DNA from: Halanaerobium saccharolyticum
GTDB lineage: Bacteria; Bacillota; Halanaerobiia; Halanaerobiales; Halanaerobiaceae
Reading direction: 5' to 3'
NCBI RefSeq assembly: GCF_004362045.1
Contig: NZ_SNWX01000003.1
Span: forward strand, 62,001-126,000
Length of the DNA: 64,000 nt
The first letter of the stretch is position 1, and every line of letters begins with the position of its first letter. Under the pieces are notes generated by a model. It was not told where the DNA came from. It ran no database searches and saw only the letters and a program-made list of their open reading frames with translations. The translations under genes were made by a program, and so were the position numbers. Below are positions 52,083 to 59,939 of the stretch, piece after piece.

Positions 52083-52416
52083 CTATTTCCACCTCAAATT
52101 TATTTTCTATTTCTATAATAAGTAATTATTTTTAAAAAAGCAAGTGAATTACTCAACTTTAGTGATTTATTGTCAAAAAACACTGTTTCTGTGATATAAG
52201 ACGCAGACTAGAGCTGTTTTTAATGATATCCTTAAACTACTGTACATAATTTATTCTATCAAAAATTAGATATTAAAAAAAGTTTTACTTGAGTGAGATA
52301 TGTCACAGAATAAAGTTGAGTAAAATGCTAAACTTTAAATAGTTAATAAAAAGCAGGTACCGGGTACTTGGAAATAATTTCCAAGTACCCGGTACCAAAT
52401 AAGGAGTGTTTTAGAA
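52083..52416 (+). promoter_or_regulatory. Control region with Crp-type box upstream of the soluble ABC/GTPase operon
   Basis: AGTGA-GATATG-TCACA (52292-52307) is the most symmetric of the Crp-type boxes here. A -10-like TAAACT at 52329-52334 would put it at about -41. A half-box, TGTGATATAAG, lies at 52190 nearer the regulator gene and may serve autoregulation. The rest of the 334 bases is AT-rich and includes the palindrome at 52356. Confidence 0.6.
52356..52396. repeat. GGTACC-type palindrome, copy C
   Basis: A perfect 19-bp inverted repeat, GGTACCGGGTACTTGGAAA, with a 3-nt spacer. It lies in the expected 5' UTR, directly before the RBS (AAGGAG) of the gene at 52417, so it will form a strong hairpin in that mRNA. 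Confidence 0.9.
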
Positions 52417-53625
52417 ATGGAAAGAAAAATTGATATTAATAAAAATTTATTTGAGATAACTGAGGAATATCCGGAAGTTATTTCAGTACTGGTTAATAAA
52501 GGGTTTAATCAACTCGATGATGAGGCTAAACGAAAAAGTTTTGGGAAACAGATAACTTTAAAGCAGGCAGCAGGTCTTAAAAATCTTGATTTAGAAAAAC
52601 TTGTAGATTTGATGGAAACAGAGATTGCAAAGAAAGCCGCCAAAAATGTTAGTGGAGACAAAATTAAAGTATCAGGTTCTTTACCCTGTCCGGTAAAGAT
52701 TCCAATGACTGAGGAATTAGAAAAAATAAGTGCTGAACTTGATTATGAGGTAGAGCTTGATCTTAAATCTGCTTCTCAGGGTCTGGAGTGGCTGCAGGAT
52801 GGATTTGAAGAAATAAAGTCGGCCGATGAACTTTCTGATATATTTATTTCCGCCGGTTTTGATTTATTTTTTGATAAAGATTTAATGGACCGCTTCCGCC
52901 GCCAGGATGTTTTTAAAGATGCTACCGGAATTAAAGAACTTAACAAAGATTTTACCGAAGCAGGTGTTGATTTATTGGATCCTGAAGGTGACTATTCTGT
53001 TTTAAGTATAGTACCAGCAGTATTTCTGGTCAACAAAGAAGAATTGGACGGAAGAGAAATCCCAAGAAGCTGGAAAGAAATTTTAAGTGAAGAATTTGCC
53101 AACAGTGTCAGTTTACCTGTTAGTGATTTTGACCTTTTTAATGCGATTTTATTAAACATTTATAAAGCTTATGGCAGAGAAGGTGTTCAGAATCTGGGCC
53201 GTTCAATGAAAAAAGCACTGCATCCTTCCCAGATGGTTAAAGAAGGTGGCCGTAAAGCTGATGATCAGCCAGCAATTACAATTATGCCCTATTTCTTTAC
53301 CAGAATGGCAAAGCGGTTTCCACATATGGAATTTGTCTGGCCTGAAGATGGAGCAATTGTTTCTCCAATCTTTATGTTAACTAAAAAAGAGAAGATAGAA
53401 CAGATGCAGCCTTTAATTGACTTAATGGCTTCTAAAAAAATGGGTAAGATTCTGGCTGAACAGGGATTATTCCCGAGTGTGCTGCCAAAAGTTGATAATG
53501 GACTGCCCGAAAATGCAGATTTTATGTGGCCTGGCTGGGATTTCCTGAGAGGGGAAAATCCGGGCGAACTTTTAAGAGACTTAGATGCAGAATTTAACAA
53601 AGCTGTGGAGGTGGCTGCAGTATGA
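52417..53625 (+). CDS. Cytoplasmic DUF1858 plus periplasmic-binding-protein-fold protein
   Basis: A 402-residue protein without a signal peptide. Residues 1-68 match DUF1858 (DINKNLFEITEEYPEVISVL, then LKQAAGLKNLDLEKLVDLM), related to the ScdA_N domain of Ric. Residues about 80-395 look like an extracellular solute-binding protein of the Fe(III)/thiamine type (GSLPCPVKIPMTEELEKISA; YSVLSIVPAVFLVNKEEL; PRSWKEILSEEF; GAIVSPIFMLTKK; ILAEQGLFPSVLPKVDNGLP). A binding-protein fold kept in the cytoplasm is odd and suggests a role as ligand carrier or sensor. It overlaps the GTPase by four bases (ATGA). Confidence 0.75.
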   Translation: MERKIDINKNLFEITEEYPEVISVLVNKGFNQLDDEAKRKSFGKQITLKQAAGLKNLDLEKLVDLMETEIAKKAAKNVSGDKIKVSGSLPCPVKIPMTEELEKISAELDYEVELDLKSASQGLEWLQDGFEEIKSADELSDIFISAGFDLFFDKDLMDRFRRQDVFKDATGIKELNKDFTEAGVDLLDPEGDYSVLSIVPAVFLVNKEELDGREIPRSWKEILSEEFANSVSLPVSDFDLFNAILLNIYKAYGREGVQNLGRSMKKALHPSQMVKEGGRKADDQPAITIMPYFFTRMAKRFPHMEFVWPEDGAIVSPIFMLTKKEKIEQMQPLIDLMASKKMGKILAEQGLFPSVLPKVDNGLPENADFMWPGWDFLRGENPGELLRDLDAEFNKAVEVAAV

Positions 53626-54317
53626 ATCTAGTAACTTTTTCCGGACCACCGTCTTCCGGTAAAACTGCTGTGATTTTGAAAACTATAGAAGCGATCCAGC
53701 AGCGAGGTTTAAAAGTTGGAGTAGTTAAATTTGACTGTTTATATACAGATGATGATGAACTTTACCGTAAAGCGGGTGTGCCGGTTAAAAAAGGTTTGTC
53801 AGGTTCTCTCTGTCCGGATCACTATTTTGTCAGCAATATAGAAGAAGTTGTACAGTGGGGTAAAGAAAGAGATTTAGATCTTTTAATTACAGAAAGTGCG
53901 GGATTATGTAACCGCTGTTCTCCTTATATCAAAGATATCAAGGCAATCTGTGTGATTGATAATTTAAGTGGAATTAATACTCCTAAAAAAATTGGTCCGA
54001 TGTTAAAAACAGCAGATATTGTAGTAATTACCAAAGGGGATATTGTTTCTCAGGCAGAAAGAGAAGTTTTTGCCTCCCGGGTCAGTACAGTTAATCCGGA
54101 TGCTATGGTAATGAATGTTAATGGACTTACCGGTCAGGGTGCTTTTGAGTTTTCAACTCTGCTCTATGATGAAGAAGATCATATAGAGACTGTTACAGGT
54201 AAAAAGTTGAGATTTTCTATGCCTTCTGCTATGTGTTCCTACTGTCTTGGTGAAACCAGAATCGGAAAAGAACACCAATTAGGAAATGTTAGAAAAATAG
54301 AACTGGGTGATGAGTAA
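53622..54317 (+). CDS. G3E/HypB/UreG-type P-loop GTPase with Cys motifs, probable metallochaperone
   Basis: A 231-residue SIMIBI-class NTPase. P-loop GPPSSGKT (residues 8-15); a metal-type motif Cys64-Pro-Asp-His67, reminiscent of the UreG Cys-Pro-His site; E91-SAG-L-Cys96-x2-Cys99 at the switch II position; TKGD (137-140) as G4; and a C-terminal Cys205-x2-Cys208. UreG, HypB and CobW relatives deliver Ni, Co or Zn or related cofactors to enzymes in a GTP-dependent way. The Cys pairs suggest metal or Fe-S binding. It is coupled to both neighbours (ATGA and a one-base overlap). The client is unknown; Hcp is one candidate from context. Confidence 0.78.
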   Translation: MNLVTFSGPPSSGKTAVILKTIEAIQQRGLKVGVVKFDCLYTDDDELYRKAGVPVKKGLSGSLCPDHYFVSNIEEVVQWGKERDLDLLITESAGLCNRCSPYIKDIKAICVIDNLSGINTPKKIGPMLKTADIVVITKGDIVSQAEREVFASRVSTVNPDAMVMNVNGLTGQGAFEFSTLLYDEEDHIETVTGKKLRFSMPSAMCSYCLGETRIGKEHQLGNVRKIELGDE

Positions 54318-55354
54318 TGATAAGTAAAGACAAATTAAAAAATTTAAGTATCAACGAAATTATAGAGAAATATCCTTATACAGAAGGTTTTTTTGAAGAT
54401 CAAAAATTGGCTGTTGATGATAAAGATAAAAGCTTAAAGGAAATATTTTCAGAATTAACTATAGAAGAGATGGAAGATGTAGTATTTGATCTGGACCAGT
54501 TTGCAGGTAGTCTTACTTCTCACATTAGAAATATGCAGGAGTTTCTGGGGGAAAATGATTCGATTGTAGGAACCCTTTCCATAGTTGCCGGAAAAGACAA
54601 AGATGGTGAGTGGGAAAATTACGAAAAACTGGATATTAAGAGTGGAGAAATTATTTCTATAGTTGGACCAACTGGTTCAGGTAAAAGCCGACTGCTGGCA
54701 GATATAGAGTGGACTGCCCAGGGTGATACTCCCACTGAAAGACAGATTTTGATTAATGATGAGGTTCCTGATAAAAAATGGCGCTTTACTGGCGGTAAAA
54801 AGCTGGTTGCCCAGTTATCACAGAATATGAATTTTGTGATGGATCTTTCGGTGATGGAGTTTTTAAATCTGCATGCAGAAAGTCGTTTAATCGATAATCA
54901 GGAAGATGTTGTGGAAAGAATTTTTAAAGAAGCAAATCAGCTGGCGGGAGAACAGTTTGGCCGCGAGACTCAAATTACAAGTTTAAGTGGTGGTCAGTCT
55001 CGAGCACTGATGATAGCAGATACTGCAATTTTGAGTTCTTCCCCCATTATTTTGATTGATGAGATCGAGAATGCGGGTATTAACCGCGAAAAAGCACTAG
55101 AACTGCTGGTAGGAGAAGAAAAAATAGTCTTAATGGCTACCCATGATCCAATACTGGCTTTAATGGGAGATAAGCGGATTATAATTAATAATGGTGGAAT
55201 TAAAGATATAATTGAAACTACTGGGGAAGAAAAAGAATTAATGAAGGAATTAAAAGTGTTAGACAAGGTGATGACTGATTTAAGAGATGATCTTCGTTAT
55301 GGTAATAATTTATCTCGAATCAGTGATGAACTGGCTGAAATAAAAACTGCATAA
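54317..55354 (+). CDS. Soluble ABC-type ATPase with DUF1858-like N-terminus
   Basis: A 345-residue protein. Residues about 1-55 resemble DUF1858 (SINEIIEKYPYTEGFFEDQK). The ATPase domain has Walker A GPTGSGKS (117-124), Q-loop VAQLSQNMNF, signature SLSGGQSRA (about 222-230), Walker B ILIDEIENAG and H-loop MATHDP. No membrane segment exists and no permease is encoded nearby. It could act like SufC or UvrA-type ATPases, energising a soluble complex. It follows the GTPase with a one-base overlap and is the last gene of the operon. Confidence 0.78.
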   Translation: MISKDKLKNLSINEIIEKYPYTEGFFEDQKLAVDDKDKSLKEIFSELTIEEMEDVVFDLDQFAGSLTSHIRNMQEFLGENDSIVGTLSIVAGKDKDGEWENYEKLDIKSGEIISIVGPTGSGKSRLLADIEWTAQGDTPTERQILINDEVPDKKWRFTGGKKLVAQLSQNMNFVMDLSVMEFLNLHAESRLIDNQEDVVERIFKEANQLAGEQFGRETQITSLSGGQSRALMIADTAILSSSPIILIDEIENAGINREKALELLVGEEKIVLMATHDPILALMGDKRIIINNGGIKDIIETTGEEKELMKELKVLDKVMTDLRDDLRYGNNLSRISDELAEIKTA

Positions 55355-55369
55355 TTATAAATTATTTAG

Positions 55370-55403
55370 TACCAGGTACAAAACAGCTGTTTTGTACCTG
55401 GTA
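55370..55403. repeat. GGTACC-family palindrome, copy D
   Basis: A 34-base perfect palindrome with arms TACCAGGTACAAAACAG, lying between two convergent genes. There is no T tract, so it is not a standard terminator. The tips TACCAGGTACAAA match copy E at 60939. Confidence 0.85.
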
Positions 55404-55436
55404 TAAGATATTAATTTCACAATAATTACAGATATG

Positions 55437-55997
55437 TTAGATTTTTTGAAAGGTATTTATATAACCTGAAAGCAAATAATAGGCGGCTGTAACCGTAAGT
55501 GTTATAGGAATCATGGTAATTTTAATGAGATTAACTGTGCCAATTGTCAGGATAATTATAATTAATTTTTCTAAGTTATGTTGAATTATTATCTCTTTTA
55601 GTTTCTCATTTTTGTTTTTTTGATAGTAGCTGCTGTAAGCTGAGTTTAAAATTCCGTAGATTAGTGCTACACTAAAAATTAGCAGATAGAAAGCTGCTGA
55701 TTCAAAACTATAATCATTGTAGATTAAAAGAGCTGCGATAAATGTAATTACTGCCAGAATAAATTTTGCAGTGATAATGGTATTTTTAAGATTTAAAATT
55801 CTAATTATTAACTCAGATTTAAGAATACTAAAAAAGAAAGTTGAGATAAAAAGGATCAGGATGAATAATAAGTTAACAAGATTAGTATTAAAGCTCAAAA
55901 AATAATTAATTACAGTACTCATAAATAGATAGATACATAGATTAATAACAAAAAGACCAGGATAGTAAAACTCAAGATTTTTTTGATTAAGAACCAC
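55437..55997 (-). CDS. Hypothetical membrane protein controlled with the ArsR-type regulator
   Basis: A 186-residue protein with about five hydrophobic helices and short loops; the loop YYQKNKNEKLKEI is the only long charged one. I do not recognise a family. The start is GTG at 55997 with AGGAGG eight bases before it. It follows the ArsR-type gene after 78 bases, and the gap contains an AGAT-N4-ATCT site like that in the regulator's own promoter, so it is likely a target gene. Confidence 0.7.
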   Translation of the reverse strand: MVLNQKNLEFYYPGLFVINLCIYLFMSTVINYFLSFNTNLVNLLFILILFISTFFFSILKSELIIRILNLKNTIITAKFILAVITFIAALLIYNDYSFESAAFYLLIFSVALIYGILNSAYSSYYQKNKNEKLKEIIIQHNLEKLIIIILTIGTVNLIKITMIPITLTVTAAYYLLSGYINTFQKI

Positions 55998-56016
55998 TTT
56001 GGACCCTCCTTACTTG

Positions 56017-56034
56017 TTAAGATAAATATCTAAT
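56017..56034. promoter_or_regulatory. AGAT-N4-ATCT operator upstream of the membrane protein gene
   Basis: TTAAGAT-AAAT-ATCTAAT shares its core and right arm with ATTAGAT-AAAC-ATCTAAT at 57188. A further half-site, GGATATCTAA, lies near 56049. Confidence 0.55.
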
Positions 56035-56075
56035 GACTTTGAATTCGATGGATATCTAAATTCATTCTAAAAAAA

Positions 56076-57146
56076 TTAGATTAAATTATCAATAGACTTT
56101 AAAATTATTTTTTTAAAACTTTTTTTATTTAATTGAAAATATAGTTTATTATCTTCTTTATGAGCATTAATAATATTGTTCATTAATAATTTGCTTACAT
56201 GATGAGAAATAGTGGCATTAGTAAGATTTAATTTTTCAGCTATTTCATTACCGTACATTGTTTTTTCTGCCAGAAGAGATATGATATTTAATCTTGTTTC
56301 ATCTGCCAGGGCTTTAAATATTTCCAGGCTGCCTAAAATTCCTTCTTTATCTGCGGCAAAGATTTCAGGGAATCGAAATCCTATCATATAAAAATTGTCT
56401 CCGCTGTCAGAAATGCTGTTTAAAAGAGAAGTTTCATAAAAATAAGAAAAGGCAATATAGTTTTCTTCGGCATTTAGTGGTTCATCTATTAACTTTTCTA
56501 AAATATTTTCTAAGTAATTTTCACCATAGCGGTTTAAATTTTCTTCATAAGTATCATTGATTTTCTTTAATTTATTATTTATCCAGTCCAAATCTTCTTT
56601 AAATACTTCCTCATAATACCATTCGAGCAGGTCAATAAATTCACTTTTCATTTCTTCCGGATTAAAATAAAAATGAAGTAAATTCCATTTTTGATCAGAA
56701 GCTAAATTGATTTTATCATTAACAAATTTTGCAGCCCTTTTTTCATTATTTATTAGATTCTTAACTTTATCTAGATCAACCTTCTCTGAAGAAGCAGGGC
56801 CATATCCTGATTGAGTAAATCTTTTAATAAAATCTGCTGCTTCTTTTGTTTTTAAATAATTCAGATATTCTTCAATATTTGTCAGCTCAAGATATGGTAT
56901 CTCGGAAACAAGGCAGAGGCCAAAATAGCTTTCCTCATTGAAATATTTAGCTATTAAATTTCTTTTTGTTTTCGGAATTTTTTTCTGTTTCTCCTCTACC
57001 CAGTTAACAATTTCTTTCTCCAGTTTTATTTCTTTTTCCAACTCTAATTTTTTTAGTTTCATTCCTTCACTATTTTCCAGACGGAAAAGGCTTAATAAAA
57101 ATTCATAGATTATCGATCTATCAAGCTGATATTTCTTCATACTCAT
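56076..57146 (-). CDS. ArsR-type winged-helix regulator with a large N-terminal domain
   Basis: A 356-residue regulator, far longer than classical ArsR (about 100). Residues about 280-350 form the winged helix (IFKALADETRLNIISLLAEK, GNEIAEKLNLTNATISHHVS). Residues 1-265 are a charged, helix-rich domain of unknown ligand, with a pattern like the DUF5937-type region of some long ArsR regulators; that match is tentative. No metal-binding ELCVCD motif is present. It is preceded by a promoter whose spacer is a palindrome, indicating autorepression. The downstream membrane protein is a likely target. Confidence 0.8.
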   Translation of the reverse strand: MSMKKYQLDRSIIYEFLLSLFRLENSEGMKLKKLELEKEIKLEKEIVNWVEEKQKKIPKTKRNLIAKYFNEESYFGLCLVSEIPYLELTNIEEYLNYLKTKEAADFIKRFTQSGYGPASSEKVDLDKVKNLINNEKRAAKFVNDKINLASDQKWNLLHFYFNPEEMKSEFIDLLEWYYEEVFKEDLDWINNKLKKINDTYEENLNRYGENYLENILEKLIDEPLNAEENYIAFSYFYETSLLNSISDSGDNFYMIGFRFPEIFAADKEGILGSLEIFKALADETRLNIISLLAEKTMYGNEIAEKLNLTNATISHHVSKLLMNNIINAHKEDNKLYFQLNKKSFKKIILKSIDNLI

Positions 57147-57181
57147 CTAAAACAACTCCTTTTTGATTAATTTCTAACTAT

Positions 57182-57210
57182 AGTATAATTAGATAAACAT
57201 CTAATGTCAA
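57182..57210 (-). promoter_or_regulatory. Promoter with an operator filling the -35/-10 spacer
   Basis: On the minus strand, TTGACA (57210-57205), 17 bases and TATACT (57187-57182). The spacer is the palindrome ATTAGAT-N4-ATCTAAT (57188-57205). Binding there would exclude RNA polymerase. Confidence 0.7.
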
Positions 57211-57323
57211 GTTAAATCTATTAATTTCTGAGAATTTATTTTCAAATAACTTTCAATTTTTTGCAATAGAGGATATAATAAAATTAACAGTAAAGATTAT
57301 TGATTTAGTCAGGGGGTAACAGG

Positions 57324-59126
57324 ATGAAAATAACTTATCTTGACGGTAAAAGACTTTATTATGCTTTCTTATCAGGAGCAAAAGAAGTTATAGCCAATAA
57401 AAGAGAATTGAATAGGATTAATCTTTTTCCAGTAGCTGATGGTGATACCGGCAGCAATCTTTCACGCACTTTAAATGTAGTTAGAAATGAAGCTGTTAAG
57501 GACAGTTCTCTGTGTGTTACTCTTGATTCTATGGGAGAGGCTGCTTTAAAAGGGGCAATAGGTAATTCGGGAATTATTTTTGCTCAATTTATAAATGGTT
57601 TAAAAAACAGTGTGGAGAGTGAAGAGTCCATAAATGTTTATAAATTTGCTCAGGCAGTGGAAAATGCTGTTAATTATACTTATCAGGGAATTAATAATCC
57701 GGTAGAAGGTACAATTTTGACTGTGATGAAAGACTGGTCTGAGGCATTAAAAAAATTAAAAAATAGGAGCAGTGACTTTGCAGAAGTAATGGAGGAGTCA
57801 CTGGTGACAGCCTGTGATTCTTTAACCAACACAAAAACTCAGCTGGAAGTTCTAAAAGAAGCTGATGTTGTTGATTCTGGAGCCAGGGCTTTTGTGCTTT
57901 TTTTAGAAGGTGTTGTTGATTTTATAAAAAGTGGGGATCTTAAGGAATTAAAGGTAGAGAAAACTTTTCCAGTTGAAAGTTTATCAGAAAAAGAAATTGG
58001 ACAGGAAGAGAAAATTAACTTTCGTTACTGTACTGAGGCCTATCTAGCTAATTTAAAAATAGAATTGGCTGAATTAAAAGAACAAATTTCTGATCTTGGA
58101 GATTCCTTGATTACTGCTGGTGATAAAAATAAATTAAGGGTTCATATTCATACCAATCAGCCACCAGAATTATTTCGCAGGTTAAATCAATATGCTGATA
58201 TTCTGGAGCAAAAAGCTGATGACATGCAGCTGCAGCAGGCAGTTAAATACAGACGAAATCATAGTACTGCTATTTTAACTGATTCTATTGCTGATTTTCC
58301 GGCAGAGTACAGAGATCGGCATCAGATCCATATTTTGCCCTTAAATATTTTAGTTGAGGGGACTAATTATCTAGACAAGTTAACTATAGATACAGAAAAC
58401 TTTTTTGATATTATTGATCAGGCAGAAGAATATCCTTCTTCAGCTCAACCCCCGGTTAAAAGAATTGAAGATAAGCTAAATTATTTAGCAGAGCATTATG
58501 ATTCGATTATCGCCATTACTGTTTCCTCAAAAATGAGCGGCACCTATGATAATCTGACGAAAGCTGCAGAAAATGTTATGGCAGAAAATAGGGATAAGGA
58601 GCTTGAAATTGAAGTTATTGATTCGAAGACTAACTCCGGAGCTGAAGGATTATTTGTAATGGAAGCAGCTGAGCAGCTTGAGGCCGGCAGAAGTTTTGCT
58701 GAGACTGTTGAATATTTGAAATCTATTCGAGAAAATTTATATATTTATGTTAGTGTCAGTGATTTTAAATATATGGTTCGTGGAGGTAGAGTCAGCCCCC
58801 TTAAAGGAAAGCTGGCTGGAATTTTAAATTTAAAGCCAATAATTTCAATTGACCGGGAGGGTAAGGGTAATGCTTTTGCAACTGCCTTCAGCAAAAAAGG
58901 TAATTTCAAAAAGATAAAATCAATTTTAAAAAATCATCAAAACAAAAATGGCATTAAGCGTTTTGCTGTTGTTCACGGTGATGATTTAAAAAGAGCAGAA
59001 AGGTATAAAGAATCTTTCAGCGAATTATTATCTATAGAAGCTTATTTTTTAGAAGCGATATCTCCAATAGTGGCTATGAATGCAGGGAGAGGTAGTACAG
59101 CAGTTGCATTAATAGAAAAAAACTAA
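57324..59126 (+). CDS. DAK2-DegV fusion (fatty acid kinase FakA-FakB type)
   Basis: A 600-residue fusion. Residues about 8-205 are a DAK2 kinase domain with the ATP/Mg motif DGDTGSNL (39-46) and GNSGIIFAQF. A middle segment (about 225-305) resembles the FakA linker domain. Residues about 312-598 are DegV (ILTDSIADFP, TVSSKMSGTYDNL, VRGGRVSPLKGKLAGILNLK), the fatty-acid-binding fold of FakB. In Gram-positive bacteria FakA phosphorylates acyl groups held by FakB for phospholipid synthesis; here both are one chain. A -10 TATAAT lies near 57275. The next gene follows after 12 bases. Confidence 0.9.
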   Translation: MKITYLDGKRLYYAFLSGAKEVIANKRELNRINLFPVADGDTGSNLSRTLNVVRNEAVKDSSLCVTLDSMGEAALKGAIGNSGIIFAQFINGLKNSVESEESINVYKFAQAVENAVNYTYQGINNPVEGTILTVMKDWSEALKKLKNRSSDFAEVMEESLVTACDSLTNTKTQLEVLKEADVVDSGARAFVLFLEGVVDFIKSGDLKELKVEKTFPVESLSEKEIGQEEKINFRYCTEAYLANLKIELAELKEQISDLGDSLITAGDKNKLRVHIHTNQPPELFRRLNQYADILEQKADDMQLQQAVKYRRNHSTAILTDSIADFPAEYRDRHQIHILPLNILVEGTNYLDKLTIDTENFFDIIDQAEEYPSSAQPPVKRIEDKLNYLAEHYDSIIAITVSSKMSGTYDNLTKAAENVMAENRDKELEIEVIDSKTNSGAEGLFVMEAAEQLEAGRSFAETVEYLKSIRENLYIYVSVSDFKYMVRGGRVSPLKGKLAGILNLKPIISIDREGKGNAFATAFSKKGNFKKIKSILKNHQNKNGIKRFAVVHGDDLKRAERYKESFSELLSIEAYFLEAISPIVAMNAGRGSTAVALIEKN

Positions 59127-59138
59127 GGGGTTGTTAAA

Positions 59139-59915
59139 ATGCTGACTTCTATTTATTTCCAGGTATTTCTTTTAGTTCTACTTTATTTTACCATATTTTT
59201 TGTAATCGCAGTTTTAAAAAAGGATAATTCTATTGTTGATATTGGCTGGGGTTTAGGGTATGTTTATACAGCTAATATGGCGCTCTACCTGACCAATAAT
59301 TATAATTTGCGTTCTTTTCTGATTACTTTTATTGTAACCATCTGGGGTTTAAGATTAAGTTATCATATTTTTAAAAGAAATTTGGGTCAGGGTGAAGATT
59401 TTCGCTATGCAAAATGGAGAGAAAACTGGGACCATTTTTATCTAAAGTCTTTTTTAAGAGTATTTATGCTGCAGGGAGTACTTTTATTTATAATTTCTAC
59501 ACCAATTATTAAAATTATTTCTGCTCCTTACCATAGTTTAAAGATAATTGATTTTATTGGGCTTTTTATCTGGGGTCTTGGTTTTGCTTTTGAGGCAGCA
59601 GCTGATAAACAGCTTAAAGAGTTTAAAGCACTTCCTGAATCAGAAAAAGACGGTCATGTCTTAAAATCTGGAGTCTGGAAATATACCCGTCATCCTAATT
59701 ATTTTGGTGATGCTTTAGTCTGGTGGGGTTATTTTGTTATTGCACTTGCAGTCAGTGGAGGCTGGAAATTTATTTTTAGTCCAATAATTATGACTTTATT
59801 GCTCCGGTTTGTTTCCGGGGTACCTTTATTAGAAAAGCGATATGCTGATGATGAAGAATACCAGAGATATGCGGAAAAAACTAATAAATTTTTTCCCTGG
59901 TTTCCTAAAAAATAA
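59139..59915 (+). CDS. DUF1295 membrane protein (steroid reductase/ICMT-like)
   Basis: A 258-residue membrane protein with about six helices. The C-terminal block [20 protein letters not shown] followed by [20 protein letters not shown] is the signature of DUF1295/steroid 5-alpha reductase C-terminal and isoprenylcysteine methyltransferase-like proteins, which use NADPH or SAM at this site. The substrate is probably a lipid. It lies 12 bases after the DAK2-DegV gene and before the DUF523 gene, so the three may be an operon with a lipid theme. Confidence 0.88.
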   Translation: MLTSIYFQVFLLVLLYFTIFFVIAVLKKDNSIVDIGWGLGYVYTANMALYLTNNYNLRSFLITFIVTIWGLRLSYHIFKRNLGQGEDFRYAKWRENWDHFYLKSFLRVFMLQGVLLFIISTPIIKIISAPYHSLKIIDFIGLFIWGLGFAFEAAADKQLKEFKALPESEKDGHVLKSGVWKYTRHPNYFGDALVWWGYFVIALAVSGGWKFIFSPIIMTLLLRFVSGVPLLEKRYADDEEYQRYAEKTNKFFPWFPKK

Positions 59916-59939
59916 AAATAGAGGCAGGAGGAATTTATT

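Noticed and set aside
55370-55403. Rho-independent terminator
   Set aside because: The palindrome has no T tract on either side and matches the GGTACC repeat family.
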